DNA from: Corallococcus coralloides DSM 2259
Lineage (GTDB): Bacteria > Myxococcota > Myxococcia > Myxococcales > Myxococcaceae
Direction: 5' to 3'
Length of the DNA stretch: 64,000 nt
Assembly (NCBI RefSeq): GCF_000255295.1
Contig: NC_017030.1
Span: 2,914,001 to 2,978,000 of the forward strand
The position numbers were made by a program, and so were the translations under genes. Below are positions 50,763-60,210 of this stretch, piece by piece. The notes under the pieces were generated by a model. It ran no database searches. It had not been told where the DNA came from and was given only the letters and a program-made list of their open reading frames with translations. Each line of letters opens with the position of its first letter. Position 1 is the stretch's first letter.

Positions 50763-51941
50763 TTAGAACATGTGACCGAACGTGATGTAGAAGCGCTGAC
50801 GGCCCGTCTCGGTGGAGCGCGCGTAGTCCATGCGCACCACGGCCGCGCGGCGCGAGAAGCGCAGGCCGCCGCCGATGCCCGGGTGCCACTCATGCCACTT
50901 GCCGTCCGTCACACCCGGATGCCACACGCGGCCCAGGTCCAGGAACACCACCGCGCCCAGCGCCAGCGGCTGCCCGAAGAAGGCCATCCGAGCCGCCTGG
51001 AAGCGCAGCTCGGAGTTGCTGAACGCCTTCACGTTGCCGGCGAAGCGGTTGCGCTCGATGCCGCGCACGCTGCTCATGCCGCCAATGCCCTCGGACACGT
51101 TGACGCCGCCCGTGGTCATCCACTCGAAGAACGGCACCTCCCCGAAGAGCATGTCCAGCGTGAGCCGCTGCGCGAAGATGAGCCGCGGGGTGATGCGGAT
51201 GTAGCGGCGCTCGCTCAGCGTCACGCCCGCGTACTGGTAGCGGCTGAAGGTGGCCAGGCCCGACACGCGCAGCGCGATCTCCTCCACGCCGCCGGTCGTG
51301 GGGTCGGACTCGTCGTCGCGCGTGTCCCAGAGCGCGCCCGCGAGCAGCTGCCCGCTGGGCCCGCCCTCGATGCCGATGGGCTTCTCCTGCGCCAGGATGG
51401 ACGTCGCGTAGGGTGACACGCTCGTGTAGCGCCAGCCGTAGCCCACGTACGACTGGAACGGGTGCTTCTCACCGAAGGGCCGCCCGCGCAGACGCACCCA
51501 GAGGCCCGGCGAGCCCTTGTCGTAGTTGTAGCGCTCGTCATCCACGTCACCCCGGAAGTCCGGGGCGGACAGGTTGCCCGCGCCGAAGAAGGGGCTGCTC
51601 TTCTCCTGCCGGTACTCCAGCCGTCCCTCCAAACGCAGGGGCCCCAGCAACTGCGGCCCGTCGTAACGGAGGTAATGATTCATGGCGCCGCGCGCGGTGA
51701 AGAACACCTGCGCGGACAGGGCATGCGCGTAGGGCGTCTTGCTGCCGTCGCCATAGAGGTACATGCCGCCGACAGCGCCGTAGCCGAAGCCCTGATCCGA
51801 GCTGAAGGACAACAGCGGCAGCGCGATGCCGTCCATCGTCGGCGTCCGCTTCACCGGAGCGAGGCCGGACGCCGAGCGGCCTGCCGCCACGGCGCTCAGC
51901 GACATCAGCATGAAGAAGAGGAAGACGACTGGAGCCAGCAT
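50763..51941 (-). CDS. Omp85/BamA-superfamily outer-membrane barrel protein without POTRA domains
   Basis: A 392-residue outer-membrane protein. A signal peptide (MLAPVVFLFFMLMSLSAVAA) leads directly to alternating beta strands. The conserved Omp85 loop motif is GGMSSVRGIERNRFAG, and the protein ends FYITFGHMF with a C-terminal Phe, the usual BAM recognition feature. There is no POTRA region, so it is a barrel-only member (Bac_surface_Ag-like). Its job may be transport, lipid export or catalysis. It diverges across 153 bp from a phosphatase-superfamily gene. ATG 51941 is chosen at the signal peptide. Confidence 0.87.
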   Translation of the reverse strand: MLAPVVFLFFMLMSLSAVAAGRSASGLAPVKRTPTMDGIALPLLSFSSDQGFGYGAVGGMYLYGDGSKTPYAHALSAQVFFTARGAMNHYLRYDGPQLLGPLRLEGRLEYRQEKSSPFFGAGNLSAPDFRGDVDDERYNYDKGSPGLWVRLRGRPFGEKHPFQSYVGYGWRYTSVSPYATSILAQEKPIGIEGGPSGQLLAGALWDTRDDESDPTTGGVEEIALRVSGLATFSRYQYAGVTLSERRYIRITPRLIFAQRLTLDMLFGEVPFFEWMTTGGVNVSEGIGGMSSVRGIERNRFAGNVKAFSNSELRFQAARMAFFGQPLALGAVVFLDLGRVWHPGVTDGKWHEWHPGIGGGLRFSRRAAVVRMDYARSTETGRQRFYITFGHMF

Positions 51942-52094
51942 CGAAACCCCGTGAAGCCCCGAGGGGGCGCATCGATTCCAGCCCGGGACAGGTGGCTCAT
52001 CCGCCCGCCTGCTCTCCAAGAGAGCAGCACGGCCCCGGAAGCTCCTGTCCCCCTGAATGCCCATTTTGCCTTGGGGGATGGGGGAGCCGTCAAC

Positions 52095-53687
52095 GTGCGC
52101 GAAAGTCTCAACGAGCTCGTCAGCGAGAATTCACGAAACTGGGCGAATACCCTCGTCCGGAGGATTGGTTCGAAAGTTCCGCCCGTGGCGGCGCGTCGGC
52201 CTCGGAACGCTCTGCTCGTCCACCTGGACGGTGTGCCCAAGGCGCTCCTCGACGAGGCCATTGTCACAGGGCGCATGCCCTTTGTTTCACAGCTGGTCCG
52301 CTCTGGCGCGTATCACCTGGAGAACGCATTCTGGGGAGCGCCCACGTCCACGCCGTTCTTCCAGGCGGGGCTGCTCTACGGGCTGCAACACCCGAACCTG
52401 CCGGGCTACAGCTGGTACGACCGGGCGCTCGGCCGCAAGGTGCAGATGAACAGCCCGGGCGACGCGATGGCCATCGACGCGCGCCTGCGCGGCCACGGCC
52501 GCACGAGCCTCCTGGATCACGGCGGCCACACGTACTTCTCGCTCTTCCACGCGGGCGCCATGAACCGCATGTGCATGAGCACGCTGTCGAGCTTCAAGCT
52601 GATGGCGCGCTCGTTCGCGTACGAGATTGAAGGCCTGGGGTCGGCGCGCACGAAGAGCGCGTGGAACTTCCTGCGTTCCTTCGGCATGGAGTCCTGGCAG
52701 GCCATGCGCGAGGTGCGCCAGTGGGCGCGCTCGCTCAATGACTGGCGCCACGAGCAGGGCTTCCTCGTGAGCCGCATCCTCCTCCAGCGGTTGGGCTGGA
52801 GCTTCGCGTACACCAAGTCCCTGGTGGACATGGTGCGCGGCGTGCCGCTCATCTACCTGGTGTACGGCAACTACGACGAGGTGGCCCACCGCCGCGGCCC
52901 GCGCTCGGAGCTGGCGATGCAGGAGCTGCACCGGGTGGACGCGTCGCTGGCGGAGCTGTTCGCCGTGGCCCGCGCCGCGCCGGAGCCCTACGACGTCATC
53001 CTCCTGTCGGACCATGGCCACGTGGACAGCCTGCCGCTGGAGCAGCGCCAGGGCCGCCGCCTGGAGGCCGTCCTCTTCGAGGGCGAGGTGCCGCCGCTGA
53101 AGGACGACGTGCGCCGAGGCCTGCTGGATGGGCGCCAGCCTCCGGCGCCGGACACCGCCGCGCGCGAGCCCTTCATCCCGGTGGTGGTGGAGGCCGGCAA
53201 CTTCGCCCACATCTACCTGAGCGGCCGTCCCGCTCCGCTGGAGGCACGCGAGCTGCTGGCGCGGCATCCGGAGGTGCTGGCGCGGGCCACGAGCAACCCG
53301 GACATCGGCATGGTGGCGATGCGCCGGGGCGCGGAGGCGGTGGTGGTGATGGGCGGGGGCGTCTACGGCCCGGAGGAGCTGGACCGCGCGCCGCTCACCA
53401 CCGAGTACAGCAAGCGCGCCGTGGCGGACTTCCTCCACGGGCTGCCGCGCATGGACACCGCGGGGGACCTGGTCCTCTTCGGTGAAGCCGTCCAGAAGGG
53501 CGGCACGGTGGGCTTCGCGTGGGAGTTTGGCTCGCACGGCGGCCTGACGCGCGTGGAGTCCGACAGCCTGGTGATGTGGCCCGCGAACGGCCCGGTGGAC
53601 CTGTCCGGCCTGAGCCACTGCGCGCGGCTGCACGAGCGCCTGGCGGAGGCCTACCTGGACACCGGCTCACCGCGGATTCTCCATTGA
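52095..53687 (+). CDS. Alkaline-phosphatase-superfamily protein (type I phosphodiesterase-like)
   Basis: A 530-residue protein. The metal-binding pattern of the nucleotide pyrophosphatase/phosphodiesterase branch is visible: VHLDGVPKALLDEA, GAPTSTPFFQ (candidate Thr nucleophile), YGNYDEVAHRRGP, LLSDHGHVDSL and FGSHGGL. It could hydrolyse or transfer a phosphoester group. The N-terminus has no signal peptide, although nearby genes suggest an envelope role. The GTG start at 52095 has a GGGGGAG site upstream. A lysylphosphatidylglycerol synthase-like membrane protein follows 20 bp later. The substrate is unknown. Confidence 0.83.
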   Translation: MRESLNELVSENSRNWANTLVRRIGSKVPPVAARRPRNALLVHLDGVPKALLDEAIVTGRMPFVSQLVRSGAYHLENAFWGAPTSTPFFQAGLLYGLQHPNLPGYSWYDRALGRKVQMNSPGDAMAIDARLRGHGRTSLLDHGGHTYFSLFHAGAMNRMCMSTLSSFKLMARSFAYEIEGLGSARTKSAWNFLRSFGMESWQAMREVRQWARSLNDWRHEQGFLVSRILLQRLGWSFAYTKSLVDMVRGVPLIYLVYGNYDEVAHRRGPRSELAMQELHRVDASLAELFAVARAAPEPYDVILLSDHGHVDSLPLEQRQGRRLEAVLFEGEVPPLKDDVRRGLLDGRQPPAPDTAAREPFIPVVVEAGNFAHIYLSGRPAPLEARELLARHPEVLARATSNPDIGMVAMRRGAEAVVVMGGGVYGPEELDRAPLTTEYSKRAVADFLHGLPRMDTAGDLVLFGEAVQKGGTVGFAWEFGSHGGLTRVESDSLVMWPANGPVDLSGLSHCARLHERLAEAYLDTGSPRILH

Positions 53688-53707
53688 AACCGAGGAAGGG
53701 GAGGACC

Positions 53708-54790
53708 ATGCGGCTTCCCAACGCCGGTGGACGCACGTGGCTCAAGGTGCTGGGCGGGGTGGTGGGACTCGTCCTGTCCCTGCTCCTGCTCTCCACCGCG
53801 TTCTTCAAGTGGAACCTGAGCGGATCCGGGGACCTGCTGACGCCGCGCTTCCCCCTGGACAAGTTCGTCCGCGACCTGCCGGGGCACCTGGTGTGGCTGG
53901 TGCCGTTCATGCTCTTGCAGGCGTCGCTCGTGCCGCTGCGGGCGGTGCAGTGGCAGGCCACGCTGCGCAAGCACATCCCATTCAAGGACCGCTTCCAGAT
54001 GGTGGGCATTGGCGTGTTCGTCCACAACGCGCTGCCGGGGAAGCTGGGCGAGGTGACGCGCTCCTTCCTCCTGTCGCGCACGCACAACATCCCCTTCATC
54101 CGGAGCCTGGGCTCCGTGGGCGTGTGCAAGCTGATGGAGTTCGCCTGCCTGATGCTGCTGGTGGCCCTGTCCTTCCTGGGCCCCTTCGGCGAGACCATGG
54201 CCCACTTCCGGACGGAGCTGCACGTGGCGCTGTCGCTGTGCATCGGCCTCGTCGCCCTGGTGGTGCTGCTGGCCCACTGGGCGGCGCCCCTGGGCCGCTG
54301 GCTGCACCAGCGTCACACCATGCCCCGCGTGGACAGCTTCCTGAACCACGTGGGCGAGGGCCTGGGCACCGCGCGCTCCTTCAAGGGCATGGCGAAGGTG
54401 TTCTTCTTCTCCATCTTCCCGGTGTTCGCCTCCGCGCTGGCGTACGGCCTGGCGCTGCACGGCGTCCACATCCCCGGGGGCCTCTTCGCGGGTGCCGTGG
54501 TGCTGGGCGCCATCTCCCTGGGGCAGTCGCTGCCGGGCGTCCCGGCGGGCATGGGCATCTACTACTTCGTCACCAGCTGGGCGGCGCGCGCGCTGGGCTC
54601 CCACCCGGAGGACGCGGCGGCCTTCGCCACGCTCACCCACCTGGGCACCGTCATCAGCCAGGTGGCCGTGGGCGCCTGGTGCGTGCACCGCTCCAAGCTG
54701 CGGATCCGCGACCTGCGCAAGGGCGGCCGGCTGGCCAACGCCGCCGCGCACCACGTGGCGCATGAAGCCGTGGAGCCCGCGCCGCCCTGA
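53708..54790 (+). CDS. Lysylphosphatidylglycerol-synthase-type integral membrane protein (UPF0104, flippase-like)
   Basis: A 360-residue polytopic protein with about eight membrane helices. It shows family segments such as LVPLRAVQWQATL, HNALPGKLGEVTRSFLLSR and SLGQSLPGVPAGMGIYYF. The family corresponds to the membrane part of MprF (lipid flippase) and includes stand-alone members of unknown substrate. ATG 53708 has GGGGAGG upstream. The preceding phosphatase-superfamily gene is 20 bp away and is probably in the same operon. A strong terminator follows. Confidence 0.88.
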   Translation: MRLPNAGGRTWLKVLGGVVGLVLSLLLLSTAFFKWNLSGSGDLLTPRFPLDKFVRDLPGHLVWLVPFMLLQASLVPLRAVQWQATLRKHIPFKDRFQMVGIGVFVHNALPGKLGEVTRSFLLSRTHNIPFIRSLGSVGVCKLMEFACLMLLVALSFLGPFGETMAHFRTELHVALSLCIGLVALVVLLAHWAAPLGRWLHQRHTMPRVDSFLNHVGEGLGTARSFKGMAKVFFFSIFPVFASALAYGLALHGVHIPGGLFAGAVVLGAISLGQSLPGVPAGMGIYYFVTSWAARALGSHPEDAAAFATLTHLGTVISQVAVGAWCVHRSKLRIRDLRKGGRLANAAAHHVAHEAVEPAPP

Positions 54791-54826
54791 GCCACCCGAG
54801 CGAAGAGGGCAGGGCCGGAAAACAAA

Positions 54827-54855
54827 AAGGGCCCCGACTTGTGGTCGGGGCCCTT
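54827..54855. terminator. Bidirectional Rho-independent terminator
   Basis: A perfect 12-bp stem AAGGGCCCCGAC/GTCGGGGCCCTT has a 5-nt loop. On the minus strand TTTTTG follows, a strong end for the tRNA-Leu transcript; on the plus strand CTTTA follows, serving the flippase-like gene. Confidence 0.9.
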
Positions 54856-54866
54856 CTTTACTGCAG

Positions 54867-54950
54867 TGCCCAGGAGAGGACTCGAACCTCCATGCCCTTG
54901 CAGGCGCTAGACCCTGAATCTAGTGTGTCTACCAATTCCACCACCTGGGC
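54867..54950 (-). tRNA. tRNA-Leu (anticodon CAG)
   Basis: An 84-nt class II tRNA on the minus strand. The acceptor stem is GCCCAGG/CCTGGGC, the D region contains TGGTAGACAC, the anticodon stem is CTAGA/TCTAG and the loop TTCAGGG puts CAG at positions 34-36. It has a long variable arm (CGCCTGCAAGGGCATGG), a T loop TTCGAGTC, and A as discriminator. CCA is not encoded. Confidence 0.97.
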
Positions 54951-54990
54951 AGGTGGCTCGCGGTGCCTCGCGGCGCCGTGATGAGCGAGA

Positions 54991-55019
54991 CGTATAGAGA
55001 ACCTCCCCCGCCCGGTCAA
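54991..55019 (-). promoter_or_regulatory. Promoter of tRNA-Leu
   Basis: On the minus strand TTGACC (55019-55014) and TATACG (54996-54991) are spaced 17 bp, about 41 bp before the tRNA 5 prime end. This is a good housekeeping-sigma promoter in the gap after the ferredoxin gene. Confidence 0.65.
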
Positions 55020-55033
55020 CACCCTTTTTCGGC

Positions 55034-55411
55034 CTACTTCTTCAGCGGCCAGCGGCCTTCGGACTCGAGCTTCCGGCGGATGGCCGGGTTCTCATCCATG
55101 AAGGCGACCAGGGACTCCTCGGTGATCTCCACCGTGACGTCCTCGCCGCCGACCTCCGTCTGGCAGGACAGGCGGGAGTACGGCCGGACGTCGAAGCCCA
55201 TGTCCAGGCGGTCCATCTCGTCGTCCCGCTGCTCGCTCAGCGAGTCCAGGCCCTTGCGGACCCAGACATGGCAGGTGGAGCACCCGCACACGCCGCCGCA
55301 GCTGTGGCCCACCTGGGCCTCGCCCTTCTCGGCGGCGTCCAGCAGGGTGGTGCCCGGGGGCACGTCCACGGCGACCTCGGCCAGGGGGCTCTTGAAGGTG
55401 ACCTTGGGCAC
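55034..55411 (-). CDS. fdx: ISC-type [2Fe-2S] ferredoxin
   Basis: A 125-residue adrenodoxin-type ferredoxin. The cluster ligands follow the C-x5-C-x2-C-x(about 35)-C pattern in HSCGGVCGCSTCHV and LSCQT. It donates electrons in iron-sulfur cluster assembly. It is the last gene of the isc operon, 3 bp after hscA. Confidence 0.93.
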   Translation of the reverse strand: MPKVTFKSPLAEVAVDVPPGTTLLDAAEKGEAQVGHSCGGVCGCSTCHVWVRKGLDSLSEQRDDEMDRLDMGFDVRPYSRLSCQTEVGGEDVTVEITEESLVAFMDENPAIRRKLESEGRWPLKK

Positions 55412-55414
55412 GGC

Positions 55415-57259
55415 TCAGTACTCCTCCACGGAATGGCCGGACACCACCTGGGTGATGGCGCGGTTCATGACCCGTTCGATGAACGCCCGGGACGCCTCGT
55501 CCAGCGCGTGCAGGGCCTCCTTCACGGCCAGGTAGTCCTTGCCCTGCGCCGCTTCGCGCACGCGGGCCATGGCGGCCTGGATGGCCTCCGGCTCGCCGGC
55601 CTCCAGCAGGGCCGCGTTCTCGCGAAGCTGCCGGTCGGCCTCGGAGAGGACGCGCTCGGCCTCCACCTGCTGCTCGCGCAGCTGGCGGGCCTGGATGTCG
55701 TCCTCCGCGAAGTCGATGGAGTCGAGGAGCATCTTCTCGATCTCCTCCTCCGTCAGGCCGTGGCTGGGCTTCACGGTGATGGCCTGCGCCACGCCGGTGC
55801 TCTGCTCCTTGGCGGTGACGGACAGGATGCCGTCCGCGTCCACCTGGAAGCGCACCTCCACGCGGGCCATGCCGGCCGCCATGGAGGGGATGCCGGAGAG
55901 GGTGAAGCGCGCGAGGCTGCGGTTGTCCTGTACCAGCTCGCGCTCGCCCTGCACCACGTGCACGTCCAGGCCCGTCTGGCCGTCCTTGAACGTGGTGAAC
56001 ACCTGCGCCGCCGCCGTGGGGATGGTGGAGTTGCGCGGAATGAGCTTCTCCGTGATGCCGCCCATCGTCTCCAGGCCCAGCGACAGGGGGATGACGTCCA
56101 GCAGCAGCACCTCGTCCTCACGGCCGGTGTCGGTGAGGAGGCTCGCCTGGACCGCGGCGCCCAGCGCCACGACCTGATCCGGATCGATGTCGCCCAGGGG
56201 CTCGCGGCCGAACAGCTCCGCCACGAAGCGGCGCACCGCGGGCACTCGCGTGGAGCCGCCCACCAGGATGACGCCGTCCAACTCGCCCGCCGCCACGCCC
56301 GCGTCCTTCAGGGCCCGCCGGCACACCGCGCCCGTCTTCGCCACGAGCGGCTGGATCCACGCCTCGAAGTCCGCGCGGGACACCGGCTGGGAGTGGCCCT
56401 CCACGCTGAGCGTGACCTCCGCCGCGTCGGTGAGCGCCTCCTTCGCCTTGCGAGCGGCGACCATCAGCTCCGCCACTTGCGCCGGAGTGGGGGCCTGGAC
56501 GCCCCGCTTCTGGAGCACGTGCTGCGCGATGGCGCGGTCGAAGTCGTCGCCGCCGAGGGCCGAATCGCCGCCGGTGGACTTCACCTCGAAGACGCCGTCC
56601 TCCAGCTTGAGGATGGAGATGTCGAACGTGCCGCCGCCCAGGTCGTAGACGGCGAACATCCCCTGGCTGCCCTTGTCCAGGCCGTACGCCAGCGCGGCGG
56701 CGGTGGGCTCGTTGAGCAGGCGCAGGACTTCCAGGCCCGCGAGCTTCCCCGCGTCGCGGGTGGCCTGGCGCTGGGCGTCGTCAAAGTAGGCGGGCACGGT
56801 GATGACGGCCTGCTCCACCTTGCCGGAGAAGTGCGCCTCCGCGCGGCGCTTCAGGGAGCGCAGGATTTCGCCCGACACCTCGATGGGCGTCACCGGCTGG
56901 CCACCGGCCACGTTGAAGCGCACCACATTGGCGCCGGGGGCGAAGTCGTAGTGGCCCAGCTTGCGCGTCTCCGGGTCGTCCGGGCTGCGGCCCATGAAGC
57001 GCTTCACCGACACGATGGTGTCCGTGGGGGCCTCGGCCGCGAGCTTCCGAGCGCGAACGCCCACCACCACGCCGCCGTCCCTACCGTAGTGCACGACCGA
57101 CGGGAGCAAGAGCGAGTCGCCCTCGTCCACCGGAACGCACCGGGGCTTGCCCTGGGACACGGACGCCACCAGCGAGTGGGTCGTGCCCAGGTCGATGCCC
57201 ACCACGTGGCCCTTCGGCTTGAGCGGGTCGTGGATCTGCAGATAGCCGTTGTTGCTCAC
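55415..57259 (-). CDS. hscA: Fe-S assembly chaperone HscA (Hsp70 family)
   Basis: A 614-residue Hsp70 protein. The nucleotide-binding part starts [14 protein letters not shown], then [26 protein letters not shown] and [11 protein letters not shown] substrate-binding domain follows ([12 protein letters not shown]), then a helical lid. HscA uses ATP with HscB to release clusters from IscU. The GTG at 57259 overlaps the hscB stop (GTGA). HscA rather than DnaK is supported by length and by the isc context. Confidence 0.95.
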   Translation of the reverse strand: MSNNGYLQIHDPLKPKGHVVGIDLGTTHSLVASVSQGKPRCVPVDEGDSLLLPSVVHYGRDGGVVVGVRARKLAAEAPTDTIVSVKRFMGRSPDDPETRKLGHYDFAPGANVVRFNVAGGQPVTPIEVSGEILRSLKRRAEAHFSGKVEQAVITVPAYFDDAQRQATRDAGKLAGLEVLRLLNEPTAAALAYGLDKGSQGMFAVYDLGGGTFDISILKLEDGVFEVKSTGGDSALGGDDFDRAIAQHVLQKRGVQAPTPAQVAELMVAARKAKEALTDAAEVTLSVEGHSQPVSRADFEAWIQPLVAKTGAVCRRALKDAGVAAGELDGVILVGGSTRVPAVRRFVAELFGREPLGDIDPDQVVALGAAVQASLLTDTGREDEVLLLDVIPLSLGLETMGGITEKLIPRNSTIPTAAAQVFTTFKDGQTGLDVHVVQGERELVQDNRSLARFTLSGIPSMAAGMARVEVRFQVDADGILSVTAKEQSTGVAQAITVKPSHGLTEEEIEKMLLDSIDFAEDDIQARQLREQQVEAERVLSEADRQLRENAALLEAGEPEAIQAAMARVREAAQGKDYLAVKEALHALDEASRAFIERVMNRAITQVVSGHSVEEY

Positions 57260-57804
57260 GCGAGCACCTCCTCCTCGAACGCGTCCACCTGCTCGAGGAA
57301 GCGCGTGAAGTAGCGCACCCGCCCCAGCGCGTGCGATGCCTTTCTCACCCCATCCGGAGAATCCCCGGCGGCCTCCAGCGTACCGAGCGACGCCACGGCC
57401 TCCTGGAGCGCCGCCGCCTTGCGGCCCGCCACGTCCTTCGCCATGACCTGGGCCCTGGGCAGATCCTTCGCCGCGATGGCTTCATCCAGGGCCTCGCGCA
57501 GCTCCATGACCTCCTCCAGGAACTCCAGGGGCATGTCCTTCTGGGCGCCCGCGTCCTCGCGGTCCAGGTCCACACCGTGGAGCTTGAGCAGGTAGAAGGC
57601 GCGGCGCACCGGGTCCTTCAGCGTCTTGAAGGCCTCGTTGAGGGCGGTGGTGCCCTCCACGGCGGCCAGGCGCGCCTTCGCGTCACCAGGGCCGACGCGG
57701 TCCGGGTGCAGCTGGAGCGACAGCTCCCGGTACTGCTTCTCCAGGGCCGGCACGTCCACGGCGTGGGAGCGGGGCAGCCCGAACACGTCGAAGTGGGTCC
57801 TCAC
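57256..57804 (-). CDS. hscB: Fe-S assembly co-chaperone HscB (J-domain protein)
   Basis: A 182-residue J-domain protein. The J domain is near the N-terminus ([25 protein letters not shown] with the HPD tripeptide), and the C-terminal helical bundle follows ([15 protein letters not shown]), the IscU-binding part. It stimulates HscA. I choose GTG 57804, with GAGGAT about 9 nt upstream; a GTG three codons upstream is a second option. It overlaps hscA by 4 bp. A terminator stands between it and iscA. Confidence 0.93.
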   Translation of the reverse strand: MRTHFDVFGLPRSHAVDVPALEKQYRELSLQLHPDRVGPGDAKARLAAVEGTTALNEAFKTLKDPVRRAFYLLKLHGVDLDREDAGAQKDMPLEFLEEVMELREALDEAIAAKDLPRAQVMAKDVAGRKAAALQEAVASLGTLEAAGDSPDGVRKASHALGRVRYFTRFLEQVDAFEEEVLA

Positions 57805-57831
57805 GGTGCGCACATCCTCACGGGGGAAACG

Positions 57832-57861
57832 AAAAAGGGGCCCGGCACCGGGCCGGACCCC
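57832..57861 (-). terminator. Rho-independent terminator inside the isc operon
   Basis: On the minus strand an 11-bp stem AGGGG.CCGGC / GCCGG.CCCCT (one G-U pair) with a CCGGT loop is followed by TTTTCG. It lies after iscA, with only 27 bp left to the hscB start, too little for a new promoter. Partial read-through is therefore expected. Confidence 0.8.
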
Positions 57862-57908
57862 TGCTGCCCGCTCCCTGACCGACGGGGCGGGCGGGAAGGC
57901 CGCTGCGT

Positions 57909-58292
57909 TCAGACGGAGAAGCTCTCTCCGCAGCCGCAGGCGGCCTTGACGTTGGGGTTGTTCAGCTTGAAGCCGGACGCCATCAGCGTCTGCTCGAACA
58001 CCAGCTCCGTGCCGATGAGGTACAGGTAGCTCTTCGGGTCCACGAAGACGCGGACGCCGTCGCGCTCGAACACCTTGTCGCGCTCGCGGGACTTCTCCGA
58101 CCACTCCATGGAGTACTGGAGGCCGGAGCACCCGCCGCCCTTCACGGCGATGCGCAGGCCGGCGTCCGGCGTCTGCCGTTCCGCCAGCAACTGCTTGAGG
58201 CGCGCCACCGCGCTGTCCGCCAGGCCAATGCCCTTGGGGGCCGGCTTGGGGGGCGCCTGAGGGGCCTGGGTCGTCTGGGCCTGCTCGTTCAT
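57909..58292 (-). CDS. iscA: Iron-sulfur cluster assembly protein IscA (A-type)
   Basis: A 127-residue A-type scaffold or carrier. The three conserved Cys are in GGGCSGLQY and AACGCGESFSV. An extra Pro/Ala-rich segment of about 20 residues precedes the core. It transfers clusters to target proteins. It is downstream of iscU (40-bp gap) and upstream of the internal terminator. Confidence 0.95.
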   Translation of the reverse strand: MNEQAQTTQAPQAPPKPAPKGIGLADSAVARLKQLLAERQTPDAGLRIAVKGGGCSGLQYSMEWSEKSRERDKVFERDGVRVFVDPKSYLYLIGTELVFEQTLMASGFKLNNPNVKAACGCGESFSV

Positions 58293-58332
58293 GGGGTCGT
58301 CCTCAATCCTGGAAGAGGTGCGGTGCGGAGCT

Positions 58333-58725
58333 TCAGGCCTGCCGCGACGCGCGCTTCTTCTTGAAGTCTTCGATGGCCGCCTTGATGGCGTCCTCGGCCA
58401 GCACGGAGCAGTGGATCTTCACCGGGGGCAGCGCCAGCTCCCGGGCCACGTCCTTGTTGGAGATGGTCATGGCCTGATCCACCGTCTTGCCCTTTACCCA
58501 CTCGGTGACGAGCGAGCTGGACGCGATGGCGGAGCCGCAGCCGAAGGTCTTGAACCGCGCGTCTTCAATCACGCCCGTATCGCTGATCTTCAGCTGGAGG
58601 CGCATCACGTCGCCGCAGGCGGGGGCGCCCACGAGGCCGGTGCCGACGTTCGGGTCGTTCTTGTCGAGCGTCCCCACGTTGCGGGGGTTCTCGTAGTGCT
58701 CGATGACCTTCTCGCTGTAAGCCAT
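58333..58725 (-). CDS. iscU: Iron-sulfur cluster scaffold IscU
   Basis: A 130-residue scaffold. Cluster ligands are Cys in APACGDV, TFGCGSA and KIHCSVL, with the Asp after the first Cys. The LPPVK motif bound by HscA is intact. It receives sulfur from IscS, encoded 120 bp upstream. The length is normal. Confidence 0.97.
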   Translation of the reverse strand: MAYSEKVIEHYENPRNVGTLDKNDPNVGTGLVGAPACGDVMRLQLKISDTGVIEDARFKTFGCGSAIASSSLVTEWVKGKTVDQAMTISNKDVARELALPPVKIHCSVLAEDAIKAAIEDFKKKRASRQA

Positions 58726-58845
58726 GCGTCTAACGCTCCTTCATCCACCAACGCTTGAACTGATGCGCCATCCGGGCAACCGATGCGCGGCCGGGCGGGC
58801 GGGGGGTTCCGTGCCCGGCGGGAAGTCTTGAGGGGAGGGGAGCGC

Positions 58846-60210
58846 CTAGTGGGCGGTCCACTCGATGCTCTTGAGGTCGATGCCTTCCTTGGCCATCTCG
58901 TACAGGGGGCTCATGTCTCGCAACTTGCGGACTTTGTCCACCACGAGGCGGATGACGAAGTCGACCTCCTCCTCCGTGTTGAAGCGGCCCAGGCCGAAGC
59001 GGATGGAGCTGTGCGCCATGTCCTCTTCGACCCCCAGCGCGCGCAGCACATAGGAGGGCTCCAGCGACGCGGACGTGCACGCGGAGCCAGAGGACACCGC
59101 GACGTCCTTGATGGACATCATCAGGGCCTCGCCCTCCACGTAGGAGAAGGAGATGTTGAGGCTGCCCGGCATGCGGTGCTCCAGGCTGCCGTTCACCGTC
59201 ACCATGTCCAACTGCTCCATGATGCCGGTGCGCAGGCGCTCGCGCAGGCGGAACAGGCGCGCGGATTCCTCCGGCAGGTCCAGCTTCGCGACCTCCGCCG
59301 CCGCGCCGAAGCCGACGATGGACGCCACGTTCAGCGTGCCGCTGCGCATGCCGCGCTCGTGGCCGCCGCCGTCCACCATGGGCGCGATGCGCACGCGCGG
59401 CTTGCGGCGCACGTAGAGGGCGCCCACGCCCTTGGGGCCGTACATCTTGTGCGCGCTGATGGAGGCCAGGTCGACGTTCATCTTCTCCACATCGAAGGGC
59501 ACCTTGCCCACGCCCTGCACCGCGTCGCAGTGGAAGAGGATGCCGCGCTCACGGCACAGCTTGCCAATCTCCGCCACCGGCTGGACCACGCCGATCTCGT
59601 TGTTGGCGAACATGATGGAGACGAGCACCGTCTTGGGCGTCATCGCCGCGGCCAGCTTCTCCAGGCTCACGCGGCCGTCGCGCTCCACGTCCAGGTAGGT
59701 GACGCGCGCGCCACCCGTGGGCATTTCCGCCCACTTCTTGTACGTGTCGTCCGCGTCCAGGTTGAACTTCGCCGCCAGCTCCGGGACTTCTTCCGGCGTG
59801 ACGTCGCGCTCGGCCAGCTGGCCCAGGCGCAGGAGCTTGAGCTCGTCCAGGCGCTCCTGGCGCACGCGCTCCAGGCGCTTGCAGGTGTCCAGGACGGCCT
59901 TGTGCTCGGTCTTCAGGGTGATGATGTGGTCGCCCTTGGACTTGTAGAACTCGATGACGCCCTTGATGGCCAGGTTGTCGGACTCGGTGGCGCCGGAGGT
60001 GAAGACGATCTCCTTCTCCGACGCGCCGATGAGGTCCGCCACCTGCCGGCGCGCCTTCTCCACCGCGGCCTCGGCCTTCCAGCCGAACGCGTGATTGCGG
60101 CTGGCCGCGTTGCCGAAGTCCTCGCGGAGGTAGGGCAACATCGCCTCCAGCACCCGCGGGTCGAGCGGGGTGGTCGCGTGGTTGTCCATGTAGATGGGCA
60201 GGTTCAGCAT
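58846..60210 (-). CDS. iscS: Cysteine desulfurase IscS with an extra mid-protein segment
   Basis: A 454-residue PLP enzyme (typical IscS about 404). Start [17 protein letters not shown] at ATG 60210. The PLP Lys is K255 in [10 protein letters not shown], with H103 in TEHKAVLD, and the active-site Cys is C378 in SSGSACTSA. Between residues about 115 and 167 lies an insertion of roughly 50 residues rich in Leu, Arg, Glu, ending [14 protein letters not shown]. It is the first gene of the isc operon and has a good promoter. No iscR-like gene is present next to it in the window. Confidence 0.95.
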   Translation of the reverse strand: MLNLPIYMDNHATTPLDPRVLEAMLPYLREDFGNAASRNHAFGWKAEAAVEKARRQVADLIGASEKEIVFTSGATESDNLAIKGVIEFYKSKGDHIITLKTEHKAVLDTCKRLERVRQERLDELKLLRLGQLAERDVTPEEVPELAAKFNLDADDTYKKWAEMPTGGARVTYLDVERDGRVSLEKLAAAMTPKTVLVSIMFANNEIGVVQPVAEIGKLCRERGILFHCDAVQGVGKVPFDVEKMNVDLASISAHKMYGPKGVGALYVRRKPRVRIAPMVDGGGHERGMRSGTLNVASIVGFGAAAEVAKLDLPEESARLFRLRERLRTGIMEQLDMVTVNGSLEHRMPGSLNISFSYVEGEALMMSIKDVAVSSGSACTSASLEPSYVLRALGVEEDMAHSSIRFGLGRFNTEEEVDFVIRLVVDKVRKLRDMSPLYEMAKEGIDLKSIEWTAH

